Shown here: piece after piece, positions 25,152 to 36,520 of the stretch
Numbering within the stretch: the first letter of the stretch is position 1
How the letters are laid out: the number at the start of each line of letters is the position of its first letter
Assembly (NCBI RefSeq): GCF_001189235.2
Contig: NZ_LFIP02000004.1
Coordinates: 496,001-560,000, forward strand
Source of the DNA: Bradyrhizobium embrapense
GTDB taxonomy: Bacteria; Pseudomonadota; Alphaproteobacteria; Rhizobiales; Xanthobacteraceae
Length of the DNA stretch: 64,000 nucleotides
Direction: 5' to 3'
Position numbers and translations under genes: made by a program
Notes under the pieces: model-generated
Database searches by the model: none
What the model was told of the DNA's origin: nothing
The model's input: only the letters and a program-made list of their open reading frames with translations

Positions 25152-26108
25152 ATGCCGGCCCTGTTCACCACGGAAGCCGCGCCCACGCATCGGCGCCTCG
25201 CGCTCTGGCGCGACATCGTCTGCGACGTGTTCGTGCAACTCGACTGCAAGTCCGATCTCGGCACCGCCTTCCACGGCGCCATCACCAGCGCGCAGCTCGG
25301 CGCGGTGAAATGCTCCGTCGTCTCGTCGGGCCGGCAGCGCGTGCTGCGCACCCCGTCGCGGATCGCGCGCACCAGCGAGGATTTCGTGCTGTTCGCGCTC
25401 GGCCAAAGCGGCACGGGCGGCGTGGTGCAGGACGGCCGCGAGACCGTCATCCGGCCGGGCGAGTTTGCGTTCTATGACACCACGCGCCCGTATGAGCTGC
25501 GTTTCAACGACGATTTCACGCAAACCATCTTCCAAGTGCCGCGCGCGATGCTGCACCGGCGCTTTGCCGGCACCCAGGGCCTGACCGCGACAACGTTCAC
25601 ATCGGATCGCCCGGTGCAGCGGCTCGCCTGGCAGTTCATCTCAGGACTCTCCGAGATCGCCGACAGGCTCGATCCCGACAATGCGATCCGCCTCGCCGAT
25701 CAGGCCGCCGACCTGCTGGCGATGGCGATCAGCGAGCGGCTCGGTGGCGCTGCGCTACCGGCCTCGACGCATCGCTCCGCTCTGCTCTACCGGCTGAAAG
25801 CGCATGTGCTCGCGCATCTGCCGAACCCCGAGCTCAACCTCACCGATACCGCCGCGGCGCTCGGCATCTCGCCGCGCTACGTCAACAGCCTTTTGGCCGA
25901 CGAGGACACTTCGTTCCAGCGCTTCGTGCTCGCAGAGCGGCTGGAGCGCTGCAAGCGCGATCTCGCCTCGCCGGCCCACGCGCATCGCCACATCGGCGAG
26001 ATTGCGTTCGCCTGGGGCTTTAACGATCTCTCGCATTTCGGCCGCGTGTTCCGCGAGCATTACGGCCTGTCGCCGCGCGATTGGCGGCAAAGCCGGGTTC
26101 CGAACTGA
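25152..26108 (+). CDS. AraC family regulator, NitR/AraC-binding-like
   Basis: A 318-residue activator. Residues about 1-190 form an AraC_binding_2 domain, with 'FVLFALGQSGTGGVVQDGRETVIRPGEFAFYDTTRPYELRF'. The C-terminal AraC DNA-binding domain has two helix-turn-helices, including 'NLTDTAAALGISPRYVNSLLADEDTSFQRFVLAERLERCKRDL' and 'HIGEIAFAWGFNDLSHFGRVFREHYGLSPRDWR'. The same architecture is found in NitR-type activators of nitrilase genes. The start follows an excellent GAAGGGAGGAAATC. It is divergent from the nitrilase-oxd operon (221 bp apart) and probably activates it in response to the aldoxime or nitrile. Confidence 0.92.
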   Translation: MPALFTTEAAPTHRRLALWRDIVCDVFVQLDCKSDLGTAFHGAITSAQLGAVKCSVVSSGRQRVLRTPSRIARTSEDFVLFALGQSGTGGVVQDGRETVIRPGEFAFYDTTRPYELRFNDDFTQTIFQVPRAMLHRRFAGTQGLTATTFTSDRPVQRLAWQFISGLSEIADRLDPDNAIRLADQAADLLAMAISERLGGAALPASTHRSALLYRLKAHVLAHLPNPELNLTDTAAALGISPRYVNSLLADEDTSFQRFVLAERLERCKRDLASPAHAHRHIGEIAFAWGFNDLSHFGRVFREHYGLSPRDWRQSRVPN

Positions 26109-26259
26109 CTTCTCGGGTGGTTTGCGGCGCAAAATAGCCGGGAATCCGGACCTTCACAGATGCAAACAATTTACACTAACTGCAACGGGTTCCGTTGGTA
26201 CCCTTCTTTTCGCGGGTCCGGACCGGTACAGTCGTGCCGTTGATTTAGGAGGATTTCCC

Positions 26260-26613
26260 ATGCAGGACCGGCGCCAGAGCCCACGTGACAAGGTGTTTTA
26301 CGGTGCGGTTGCGGAGATCAATGCGCGCGGCTCGACGATGGATTGCGTGGTCCGCAACATCAGCGAGGGCGGTGCCTGCGTCGAATTCGGCGACGCCGCA
26401 CGCTTGCCCGAAGAGATCAATCTCAGCGTCGCGCGCAAGGGACGCACGTTCCTGGCGCGCATGATCTGGCGCCAGGCCAACAAGGTCGGCCTCGCGTTCC
26501 GGATCATGACCTCGGACACCCCGGTCAGCGATCTCGACGAGCGGGTCCGCCGCAGCGAGATGAAGAAGCGGCAGCTGCAGCGGCGGATCAAGGAACTGCT
26601 CGGCCAGGGCTGA
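26260..26613 (+). CDS. PilZ domain-containing protein
   Basis: A 117-residue single PilZ domain, the c-di-GMP receptor fold. The arginine motif 'DRRQSPRDKV' at the N-terminus and the [D/N]xSxxG motif 'NISEGGACVEF' are both present, so ligand binding is likely. A basic tail 'RRSEMKKRQLQRRIKELLGQG' could form a coiled coil or contact a partner. It starts behind a perfect AGGAGG. PleD at 6960 is a possible source of the ligand, but no direct link is visible. Confidence 0.92.
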   Translation: MQDRRQSPRDKVFYGAVAEINARGSTMDCVVRNISEGGACVEFGDAARLPEEINLSVARKGRTFLARMIWRQANKVGLAFRIMTSDTPVSDLDERVRRSEMKKRQLQRRIKELLGQG

Positions 26614-26744
26614 GCGTCCTCTCGCAGCTTCCCGGCGGCGTTTGGATCGCGGGCGACATCTGTCATTTCGGGGGTTGCAAAGGCCAGGTTAATCCAGCAT
26701 CCGGGTAAGCCCGCCATTGCTGGAACCGAAGGCTATTTCACGAC

Positions 26745-28166
26745 ATGTCGTCCGCGATATCAGAGCATCCCGACGGGCTGCCGCAGCCGCAGCGCAATTG
26801 GGCCATTCTCACCATCGCGCTCGGCCTCGTGATGGCCGTCGTCGATGGCTCGATCGCGAACGTCGCGCTGCCGACCATCGCGCGGGATCTCAACGCCAGC
26901 CCCGCGTTTTCGATCTGGATCGTCAACGGCTATCAGCTGGCGATCACGATCTCGCTCTTGCCGCTCGCCTCGCTCGGCGAGATCATCGGCTATCGCCGCG
27001 TCTATCTGGCGGGGCTGTTGCTTTTCACGCTGGCCTCGCTGTTCTGCGCGCTGTCGCACACGCTGCCGCTGCTGACGGTCGCCCGCATCCTGCAGGGGTT
27101 CGGCGCCGCCGGAATCCTCAGCGTCAATACGGCGCTGGTCCGCTTCATCTATCCGCATTCGCAGCTTGGCCGCGGCATCGGCATCAACGCGCTGGTGGTC
27201 GCGATCTCGGCCGCGGTTGGCCCCACGATCGCCTCGTTCATCCTGGCGGTCGGGACCTGGCCATATCTGTTCGCCATCAACGTCCCGCTCGGCATCGTCA
27301 CGCTGGCGCTGGGCTGGCGCTTCCTGCCGCACACCAGGCCCGCGGTTCACGCCTTCGACTGGCAGAGCGCAGCGATGAGCGCCATCGCGTTCGGGTTCGG
27401 CATCAGCGCGATCGACAGCGCCGGCCACGGCGAAGCGCTCTATCTCTGCGCCTTGGAGTTCGCGATTGCCGCAGTCGCCTCGCATCTCTTGTACCGGCGG
27501 CAGCAGCATCTGCCCTCGCCGCTGCTGCCGGTCGACCTGTTACGGATTCCGATCTTCGCGCTGTCGATCGGCACCTCGATCGCCTCGTTCTGCGGCCAGA
27601 TGCTGGCCTTCGTCGCGATGCCGTTCTATCTCGAGAACCATTTCGGATATTCGGCGGTGCAGATCGGCCTGTTGATCACGCCGTGGCCGATCGCGGTCGC
27701 CTTCGCCGCGCCGATCGCGGGCTGGCTGGTCGAGCGCTACCCGGCCGGCCTGCTCGGCGGCATCGGCCTGCTGCTGTTCGCATTGGGGCTGGGCACGCTG
27801 GCGTTCATGCCTGCCAATGCGACGCCGATCGACGTGATCTGGCGGATGGCGCTCGCCGGCGCCGGCTTCGGCCTGTTCCAGACCCCGAACAACCGCACCA
27901 TGATCGCCGCCGCCCCGCGCGAACGTTCCGGCGGCGCCAGCGGCATGCTGGGCACCGCGCGCCTGCTCGGACAGACCATCGGCGCCGCGCTGGTCGCGAT
28001 GCTGCTGGCGCGCTATCCTGCCGACGGCACGAGGATCTCGCTGATGGTCGGCGTCGGCTTTGCCATGGTGGCTGCCGTGCTCAGCACGCTGCGGCTGTCC
28101 TCGGCCGGCAGCCGCGGCGCCGACCAGGTGCGGGTCCATGAGGGCCAGCGGCTGAAGGGCGAGTGA
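26745..28166 (+). CDS. MFS transporter, DHA2 (14-helix) drug-efflux family
   Basis: A 473-residue inner-membrane antiporter with about 14 helices. DHA2 marks are 'MAVVDGSIANVALPTIARDLNASPAFSIWIVNGYQLAITI' (motif D1), 'LGEIIGYRRVYLAG' (motif A) and 'RILQGFGAAGILSVNTALVRFIYP' (motif B/C). It probably exports hydrophobic cations or drugs. No HlyD-type partner or regulator is adjacent, so it acts alone. It ends at a bidirectional terminator facing clpA. Confidence 0.9.
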   Translation: MSSAISEHPDGLPQPQRNWAILTIALGLVMAVVDGSIANVALPTIARDLNASPAFSIWIVNGYQLAITISLLPLASLGEIIGYRRVYLAGLLLFTLASLFCALSHTLPLLTVARILQGFGAAGILSVNTALVRFIYPHSQLGRGIGINALVVAISAAVGPTIASFILAVGTWPYLFAINVPLGIVTLALGWRFLPHTRPAVHAFDWQSAAMSAIAFGFGISAIDSAGHGEALYLCALEFAIAAVASHLLYRRQQHLPSPLLPVDLLRIPIFALSIGTSIASFCGQMLAFVAMPFYLENHFGYSAVQIGLLITPWPIAVAFAAPIAGWLVERYPAGLLGGIGLLLFALGLGTLAFMPANATPIDVIWRMALAGAGFGLFQTPNNRTMIAAAPRERSGGASGMLGTARLLGQTIGAALVAMLLARYPADGTRISLMVGVGFAMVAAVLSTLRLSSAGSRGADQVRVHEGQRLKGE

Positions 28167-28206
28167 GGCGGCGCGCACGCGACTTGCGACTCCAGCGGCA
28201 CAAACA

Positions 28207-28234
28207 AAAAGGCCGGCTGTTCAGCCGGCCTTTT
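28207..28234. terminator. Bidirectional terminator between the DHA2 gene and clpA
   Basis: AAAAGGCCGGCT and AGCCGGCCTTTT form a perfect 12-bp stem with a GTTC loop. It carries a T-tract in either direction and lies between two convergent genes. Confidence 0.9.
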
Positions 28235-28256
28235 CATTTGGTTGTTCGCTCGCGCC

Positions 28257-30665
<2,409 letters not shown>

Positions 30666-30924
30666 TCGCGTCCTCTATGGCCCCCGGCCATCATGATCGC
30701 CATTACCGGGTCAGGCAATAACAACCTTCGTGATCGCCATTGATATAGTTACGACGGATCGTGGCGAAAGACCGGTCCCGAGGTGATGGTTTTCTTCTAA
30801 AATTCAGGCGCCGGGACGTGGTCCGGCCGCGCCCCGTGATCATACGGGAACACCGTCCGCTGCCGTCAAAAACGCGATGCAAGACCCGTTCCGCTTCCCG
30901 CGGCAGGTCAATCGTTGCCGCGAA

Positions 30925-31257
30925 CTATTTCTTTTCCATCACACATTGCAGCGGATGCTGATGCTTCCGCGCGAAGTCCATGACTTGCGTCACCTTGGTC
31001 TCGGCGATCTCATAGGTAAACACGCCGCACTCACCGATCCCGTGATGGTGGACGTGCAGCATGATCTTGGTCGCCGCCTCGGCGTCCTTGTTGAAGAATC
31101 GCTCCAGCACGTGAACCACGAACTCCATCGGCGTGTAGTCGTCGTTCAGGATCAGGACGCGATACAGGTTCGGGCGTTTGGTCTTCGGCTTGACCTTGGT
31201 GATGACCGAGGTCGACGGGCCGCCGCCCGCTCCATTGCGGTTATCGTCATTGCTCAT
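30925..31257 (-). CDS. clpS: ATP-dependent Clp protease adaptor ClpS
   Basis: A 110-residue adaptor that hands N-degron proteins to ClpA. The core 'LYRVLILNDDYTPMEFVVHVLERFF' (with the Asn/Asp/Met pocket that reads N-terminal residues) and 'KIMLHVHHHGIGECGVFTYEIAETKVTQVMDFARKHQHPLQCVMEK' are textbook. A disordered N-terminal tail precedes the core, as needed to engage ClpA. The ATG at 31257 is the usual start; a longer form from 31338 is possible, and neither ribosome-binding site is strong. The next gene downstream on this strand is clpA. Confidence 0.95.
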   Translation of the reverse strand: MSNDDNRNGAGGGPSTSVITKVKPKTKRPNLYRVLILNDDYTPMEFVVHVLERFFNKDAEAATKIMLHVHHHGIGECGVFTYEIAETKVTQVMDFARKHQHPLQCVMEKK

Positions 31258-31765
31258 TTTCGGCGCCGGCGCGGCGGACACCGCGGGCTTGGCCGAAACC
31301 GGCTCGGAGATCGGGACTGTCAACGTGTATCGCAGCATGGCTCAGGCGTTCGAATTCCCCAAGGAGACCGGCGGGAAACCGGTTGGCAATTGGAAGGTGG
31401 ACGCGATTGCCGCAAGACTGATCGCGGAACCCCAGCAAGTACTTTCCGATTGCCGCTCCCGGTCCGATCCGGCGGCCGGATTGACCTCCCGAATATGGGC
31501 CTCACGACGCCCCGCCGCAAGCGCAGACCCGCCGCAGCCCACCGGTTCGTCTCCCGGCGCGGCAACCCCGCAAGGTTAATCTTTTCTGCCCGATTTGACA
31601 AAGGAGCAGGGCATCCGGTTTAGACGGCATTCAGGATGGCGCGTGCTTTTGCCCTGCTTTTGACCATCTGCGGGGGCCGCTCCATCAGGTTTCCCTAGGC
31701 CGATTCACCATCTGTTTAGCCACGCTGGTCGAGATGGCCGCGCAATCCATTTTGACGAGGGCGCC
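31258..31765. other. Intergenic region between clpS and the VWA gene
   Basis: These 508 bp lie between divergent genes. Short open frames exist but have no recognisable product and no good ribosome-binding site. The region presumably holds the clpS and VWA-gene promoters; I could not place boxes with confidence. Confidence 0.5.
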
Positions 31766-33655
31766 ATGCTTGGCTCAGCCGTTTCCAATCGCATCCGCGC
31801 GGCCGTCCGCCGGTTTTCCAGGGCAACCGACGGCAATGTCGCGGTGATCTTCACCCTCGCCATCCTGCCGATCCTCGCCTTCGTGGGCGCTGCAATCGAC
31901 TATACCCGCGCCAACAACGCCCGCACCGCGATGCAGGCGGCCCTCGATTCCACCGCGCTGATGCTGTCCAAGGATCTGACCATGGGCACCATCACGGCCG
32001 CGCAGATCCCGAGCAAGGCGCAGACCTATTTCAACAGTCTCTTCACCAACAAGGACGGCCAAGGCATTGCCATCTCGGCCACCTATACGACCCCGACCGC
32101 GAACACGGCGGCGACCATTCTCCTGAGCGGGTCCGGCTACATCAACACCTATTTCATGAAATTTGCTGATCTGTCCGGCGGCAATTTCCAGAAAATGAAC
32201 TTCGGTACCTCGACCACCACCACCTGGGGCAACGTCAAGATGCGCGTCGCCCTCGCCCTCGATAACACGGGGTCGATGGCGGACAACGGCAAGATTACCG
32301 CGCTGCGCAACGCGGTGGCAGGATCCGGCGGCCTGATCGACCAGCTCAGCGCGCTGAGCAAGAACAACGGCGACGTCTACATCTCCGTCATCCCGTTCGC
32401 CAAGGTCGTCAATGTCGGCTCCAGCAACTATACCCAGAACTACATCGACTGGACCGACTGGCTCAATCCTCCGACCACGCAGCCCAACAACGGCAGCACC
32501 CAGGCAACCCTTCCCATGAACTGGCATGCGGTGGGACCGGGTGCACGATGCCCCTGGACCAACGGGAACGGCGGCTTCACCTGCACGAAGGGGCCGACCA
32601 ATTCATCCAGCACGACCTACATCCCGTCGAGCGGGACCTATTCGGGCTACATCTGCCCGAGCGTCGATTACAATTCGCACACGAAATACAATGGCTGCTG
32701 GGTCAGCACGCAAGTCGGCACGGGCGTATTCTGCTCCGGCTCGAACTCGTGCTCCTGTCCCACGGACTCGACGGGCAACCCCGTCAGCGGCTGCAGCTGC
32801 GGCACCAAGAACGGCGTCTATCAGTGCACCGGCACGCTGTATACCCATGACTGGACACAGCCGGGCCCCAACGACACGGTCGACAACAAGAACCAGCCCC
32901 GGGTCACCGCCGTCGTCGGCTGGACCAACAACCAATGGACTGCGACCAACCAGACGCCGACCGTGGTGAACAACTGGCAGCAGCCCTCCACCAATCCCAT
33001 CAGCACATGGACAGGCTGCATCACTGACCGCACGCAGCCAAACGATGCGACCGGCGTACTGCCGAACACATCCGACGTCACCACGATGTTCCCGGCCAAC
33101 GAGTACTATGAAAACAGCACGGCCTATTGCAGCAGCAGCGCCTCGACGACGCTCGGGCCGATCATCCCCCTGAGCTACAATTGGAGCGCGCTCAAGACGG
33201 CGGTCAACGCAATGCAACCGACGGGCGGCACCGACCAGTCGGTCGGCCTCGCCTGGGCGTGGCAGTCCCTTCTGGTGGGCGGTCCGCTAAACGCGCCTGC
33301 CGAGGACGCCAACACCACCTACAACCGGGTCATCATCATACTTTCCGACGGTCTGAACACCGAGGACCGCTGGCCCGATTACGGCGACGGCAGTTCACAA
33401 GCCTCAGGCAATCCGATTGACGCCAGGCAGGCCCTGCAGTGCCAAAATCTGCAAGCCGCAAAGGATGCCAACGGCGCGCCGATGTACACGATCTACGCGA
33501 TCCAGGTGAACACGAGCGGCGATCCGACCTCGACCGTGTTGAAGAACTGCGCCAGCAGCCCCGACAAGTTCTTCATGCTGACCAGTTCAACCCAGATCGT
33601 GACCACGTTCAACACGATCGGAACCGCTCTCAGCAAGCTGCGGCTGGCGAAATAA
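31766..33655 (+). CDS. TadE/TadG-like protein with von Willebrand factor A domain
   Basis: A 629-residue secreted or membrane-anchored protein. The N-terminal 'RFSRATDGNVAVIFTLAILPILAFVGAAIDYTRA' is the TadG/TadE (RcpC-type) prepilin-like anchor. The VWA domain begins near residue 155 with the MIDAS motif DNTGSM ('VALALDNTGSMADNGKI'), and the domain resumes at 'TGGTDQSVGLAWAWQSLLVGG' and 'NRVIIILSDGLNTEDRW'. In between, about residues 245-430, is a large Thr/Ser/Asn/Cys-rich insert with repeated CSGSNSC, SCPTDSTG and GCSCGTKNG text, which looks surface-exposed and disulfide-bonded. No tad/flp assembly genes are adjacent. Probable role: adhesion or surface structure. Confidence 0.85.
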   Translation: MLGSAVSNRIRAAVRRFSRATDGNVAVIFTLAILPILAFVGAAIDYTRANNARTAMQAALDSTALMLSKDLTMGTITAAQIPSKAQTYFNSLFTNKDGQGIAISATYTTPTANTAATILLSGSGYINTYFMKFADLSGGNFQKMNFGTSTTTTWGNVKMRVALALDNTGSMADNGKITALRNAVAGSGGLIDQLSALSKNNGDVYISVIPFAKVVNVGSSNYTQNYIDWTDWLNPPTTQPNNGSTQATLPMNWHAVGPGARCPWTNGNGGFTCTKGPTNSSSTTYIPSSGTYSGYICPSVDYNSHTKYNGCWVSTQVGTGVFCSGSNSCSCPTDSTGNPVSGCSCGTKNGVYQCTGTLYTHDWTQPGPNDTVDNKNQPRVTAVVGWTNNQWTATNQTPTVVNNWQQPSTNPISTWTGCITDRTQPNDATGVLPNTSDVTTMFPANEYYENSTAYCSSSASTTLGPIIPLSYNWSALKTAVNAMQPTGGTDQSVGLAWAWQSLLVGGPLNAPAEDANTTYNRVIIILSDGLNTEDRWPDYGDGSSQASGNPIDARQALQCQNLQAAKDANGAPMYTIYAIQVNTSGDPTSTVLKNCASSPDKFFMLTSSTQIVTTFNTIGTALSKLRLAK

Positions 33656-33677
33656 CCGCCCGCTTCACGCGCAACAA

Positions 33678-33706
33678 AAAAGCCCGGCCAAAACGGCCGG
33701 GCTTTT
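33678..33706. terminator. Bidirectional terminator between the VWA gene and phasin
   Basis: AAAAGCCCGGCC and GGCCGGGCTTTT form a 12-bp stem around a 5-nt loop with A/T tracts on both sides. The two genes converge here. Confidence 0.9.
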
Positions 33707-33729
33707 GGTTTATCTTGGATCGGCGACGC

Positions 33730-34068
33730 TTACTGAGCGGCGGGCGCGAACTTGGAGACCAGGCCCTCATAGGGCTTGAAGGTCTGCTTGGCGCAGTCGC
33801 TGTAGAGGCCGGCGATCTTCTGCGATTCCGCGACGAAGGTCTCGTAGGACGAGCGCAAGAACTCGGTCTGGGCCTCGAGCGCCTTGTCCAACGACTTCAC
33901 GCCCGACAGCTTCTCGACGAACGACTTGGTGTCCTCAAACGACTTCTTGGCGTAGTCGCCATAGGCGGTGGCGATCGCCTGAACGCCGCTCTGCAGGTTG
34001 TTCGCAGACGCAGTGACGGACTCGAAATGCTCTTTGCCGTAGTTCTGAATGTCTTCGATCTTGACCAT
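33730..34068 (-). CDS. Phasin family protein
   Basis: A 112-residue, entirely helical amphipathic protein (MVKIEDIQNYGKEHFESVTASANNLQ...). It contains the Phasin_2 segments 'QAIATAYGDYAKKSFEDTKSFVEKLSGVKSLDKALEAQTEFLRSSYETFVAESQKIAGLYSDCAKQTFKPYE'. Phasins coat polyhydroxyalkanoate granules in the cytoplasm. The ATG at 34068 gives the family N-terminus. The promoter region contains a perfect palindrome at 34178-34194, likely the binding site of the PHA-responsive repressor PhaR or another regulator. Confidence 0.93.
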   Translation of the reverse strand: MVKIEDIQNYGKEHFESVTASANNLQSGVQAIATAYGDYAKKSFEDTKSFVEKLSGVKSLDKALEAQTEFLRSSYETFVAESQKIAGLYSDCAKQTFKPYEGLVSKFAPAAQ

Positions 34069-34491
34069 GGATGGAATTCCTTTTCCCAGACTTGAAGGCG
34101 CAAATTCCCATTGCCGGGAAGCTCCCGGCCCCCAGACAACGATTGGAATATCGCATCGCACAATAAAGTCAACAAATATTGTGCGTCGCACAATGACATT
34201 TGCCCGAATCCTGAGCATTTGCCATAAACCTTGGGGAGCTACGCAACGGTTGCTTAATCTTTTGGAAACTCGGGCCGCCTAACCTGATTCCCGGACTTTG
34301 TTCGCCTTCCGACGGACAGCCTTGAAAGCTGTTTGTGAACAACACCTTAGCTAGAAGAGCGACCTGAGCCGCCATGAGGGCCGATGGTTCTGCCCGAAGT
34401 GGTCTGTTGCGCAGGCAAGGATCGACGGCCGCCGGGCACAATTTCGCCTCACGAGCCGGTGATCTAGATAGAAATTGGGACGGGGAAGTAG
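34069..34491. other. Intergenic region between phasin and D,D-carboxypeptidase
   Basis: These 423 bp lie between divergent genes. Apart from the palindrome near 34178, no gene, RNA or clear promoter box was recognised. Confidence 0.45.
34178..34194. promoter_or_regulatory. Palindromic operator upstream of phasin
   Basis: ATTGTGCG-T-CGCACAAT is a perfect 8-1-8 palindrome 110 bp upstream of the phasin start. A further half-site on the minus strand (TTGTGCGATGCGAT) lies at about 34150-34164. The same 13-bp core occurs at 39695-39707. Confidence 0.65.
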
Positions 34492-36285
34492 ATGCTTCGA
34501 ACAACCTTGGCCTCCTCGCGGGCGCTGCGAGTTGGCGTTCTTGGGCTCGTTACCGTCACGACGGCGATCCTGATCACCAGTGATAGCGCGGAGGCGCGCC
34601 GTCACCGGCGTCACACCGCACGTCACCACCACAGCGAGTCCGCGCGCGAAAGCTACAGCCCGCAATTCGCGTCGATCGTCGTCGACGGCAACAGCGGCTC
34701 GGTGCTGACGTCGAACAGTCCCGACGGCCTGCGGCACCCCGCCTCGCTCACCAAGATCATGACGCTCTATCTGCTGTTCGAGCGCCTCGATTCCGGAAAG
34801 ATGAAGCTCGACACCGAGATGCCGGTCTCCGAGCACGCCTCCGAGCAGGACCCGACCAAGCTCGGCCTGCGGCCCGGCCAGACCATCAGGGTCGAAGACG
34901 CCATCAAGGGCCTCGTCACCCGCTCCGCCAATGACGCCGCGGTCGTGATCGCCGAGGCGATCGGCGGCAGCGAAGACGACTTCGCCCGGATGATGACCCG
35001 CAAGGCCCGCGCGCTCGGCATGAGCCGGACCACCTACCGCAACGCCTCCGGCCTGCCCAACGACGAGCAGATCACCACCGCGCGCGATCAGGCGACGCTC
35101 GGCCGCGCCATCCAGGATCGCTTCCCGCGTTACTATCGCTACTTCTCGACCACGGCGTTCAATTTCCGCGGCCACACCATCACCGGCCACAATCGCCTGC
35201 TCGGCAGCGTCGAGGGCGTCGACGGCATCAAGACCGGCTACACCCGCGCCTCCGGCTTCAACCTCGTCACCTCGATCCACCGCGGCAACCGCTTCCTGGT
35301 CGGCGTGGTGCTCGGCGGCCGCAGCGGCGGCTCGCGCGATGCCATCATGCGCAACCTGCTGGCCGAAAACATCGGCAAGGGCGCGACCACCCGCACTGCC
35401 GCCGCGATTACCGAGCGCAACCCGGCCGACGCCAATGTCGAGGTTGCCGATGCCGACAACGGCCGCAGCGCGGACACCGCGCCGGTCGCGGCCTCCGAGC
35501 CCGCTGCGGCAGCCGTCGCGGTGCAGTCGCCGCGCCCGGCGAGCAAGCCTTCGCTGATGGCGGCAGTCGCCGCCGCTCTGCCACCGCCCCCGGCGAAGCC
35601 TGAGCCGCAGGCCAAGCCCGAGCCGGCCCCGTTGACCTCAGGCGTGATCCAGACCCAGCCGATCACCGCGATCCCGGGCTCGGCCGAACCGATGAAACCG
35701 GTCAAGGTGAAGACCGTCCAGGTGAAGGCCGGCCAGGTCAGGCTTGCCGCCGCAGGCCCGGCACAGTCCGCGCCCCCGATCACCAGCACCATCCCGTCGC
35801 GCGGCGAAGTTCCCGAGACCTCCAATGCGATGATGGCACGGGCTGCCGAGACCTCGCGGCCCGAGATGCCGGCGCAGCCGGCCAATTTCGGCACCGGCAA
35901 CGGCATCCTCGGCGTGCTGCCGGCCTCGGCCGTCCATGCACCGGCCGCCGCTCCGGCACCGCAGGCCGTGGCCTCGATCGAACCGACCCGCAGCCTGCAG
36001 GCCTCCCCGCAAACCAGCGTCGTCAAGCCAGGTGCCCCGCATTCCGGCTGGATCATCCAAGTTGGCGCGCTCGAGTCTGAAGGCGAGGCCAACAAGCGTA
36101 TCGACCTTGCGCGCAGCTCGGCCCGCGGCCTGCTCAGCAAGGCTGACCCGTTCACCGAGGTGGTGGCCAAGGACAATCGCAAGCTCTACCGCGCCCGATT
36201 TGCCGGCCTCGAGCGCGATCAGGCGGAAGCTGCATGCAAGACGCTGAAGCGCGCCGAGATCTCCTGCATCACCGTTCGCAACTGA
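34492..36285 (+). CDS. dacA: D-alanyl-D-alanine carboxypeptidase with SPOR domain
   Basis: A 597-residue periplasmic PBP5-type enzyme. The signal peptide is about 1-34 (VGVLGLVTVTTAILITSDSAEA). The peptidase S11 domain carries all three motifs: SxxK 'SLTK' (in RHPASLTKIMTLYLLFERL), SxN 'SAN' (in TRSANDAAVVIAE) and KTG 'KTG' (in DGIKTGYTRASGF). It removes the terminal D-Ala of stem peptides. A long Pro/Ala-rich linker (about 310-510) leads to a C-terminal SPOR domain ('GWIIQVGALESEGEANKRIDLAR...ISCITVRN'), which targets septal peptidoglycan. A terminator follows. Confidence 0.95.
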   Translation: MLRTTLASSRALRVGVLGLVTVTTAILITSDSAEARRHRRHTARHHHSESARESYSPQFASIVVDGNSGSVLTSNSPDGLRHPASLTKIMTLYLLFERLDSGKMKLDTEMPVSEHASEQDPTKLGLRPGQTIRVEDAIKGLVTRSANDAAVVIAEAIGGSEDDFARMMTRKARALGMSRTTYRNASGLPNDEQITTARDQATLGRAIQDRFPRYYRYFSTTAFNFRGHTITGHNRLLGSVEGVDGIKTGYTRASGFNLVTSIHRGNRFLVGVVLGGRSGGSRDAIMRNLLAENIGKGATTRTAAAITERNPADANVEVADADNGRSADTAPVAASEPAAAAVAVQSPRPASKPSLMAAVAAALPPPPAKPEPQAKPEPAPLTSGVIQTQPITAIPGSAEPMKPVKVKTVQVKAGQVRLAAAGPAQSAPPITSTIPSRGEVPETSNAMMARAAETSRPEMPAQPANFGTGNGILGVLPASAVHAPAAAPAPQAVASIEPTRSLQASPQTSVVKPGAPHSGWIIQVGALESEGEANKRIDLARSSARGLLSKADPFTEVVAKDNRKLYRARFAGLERDQAEAACKTLKRAEISCITVRN

Positions 36286-36306
36286 TCGACGCGATCTCTT
36301 CATTGC

Positions 36307-36338
36307 AAAGGGCCGGCGCCGCAAGCGCCGGCCCTTTT
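36307..36338. terminator. Rho-independent terminator of the carboxypeptidase gene
   Basis: AAAGGGCCGGCGC and GCGCCGGCCCTTT form a perfect 13-bp stem around a 5-nt loop, followed by a T, 22 bp after the stop codon. Confidence 0.9.
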
Positions 36339-36520
36339 GCTTGGCAGGCCGCCGACCGACCTTTCCGCGCGCGGCGCAACCATGAAACTTCTCGTCAAGA
36401 TTTTACGGTTAAGTTTTCCCGAAAGAACGATCGGCCACGCCGGACAGCGGCGGGCCACGCGGGGCATCAATCAGAAACGGAAGGCAGCTCTCGGCTGTGG
36501 CGTCAGTAGCGTAGCCGGAG

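Noticed and set aside
31258..31765. Small genes in the clpS-VWA gap
   Set aside because: Several short frames overlap in both strands, none with a strong ribosome-binding site or recognisable domain.
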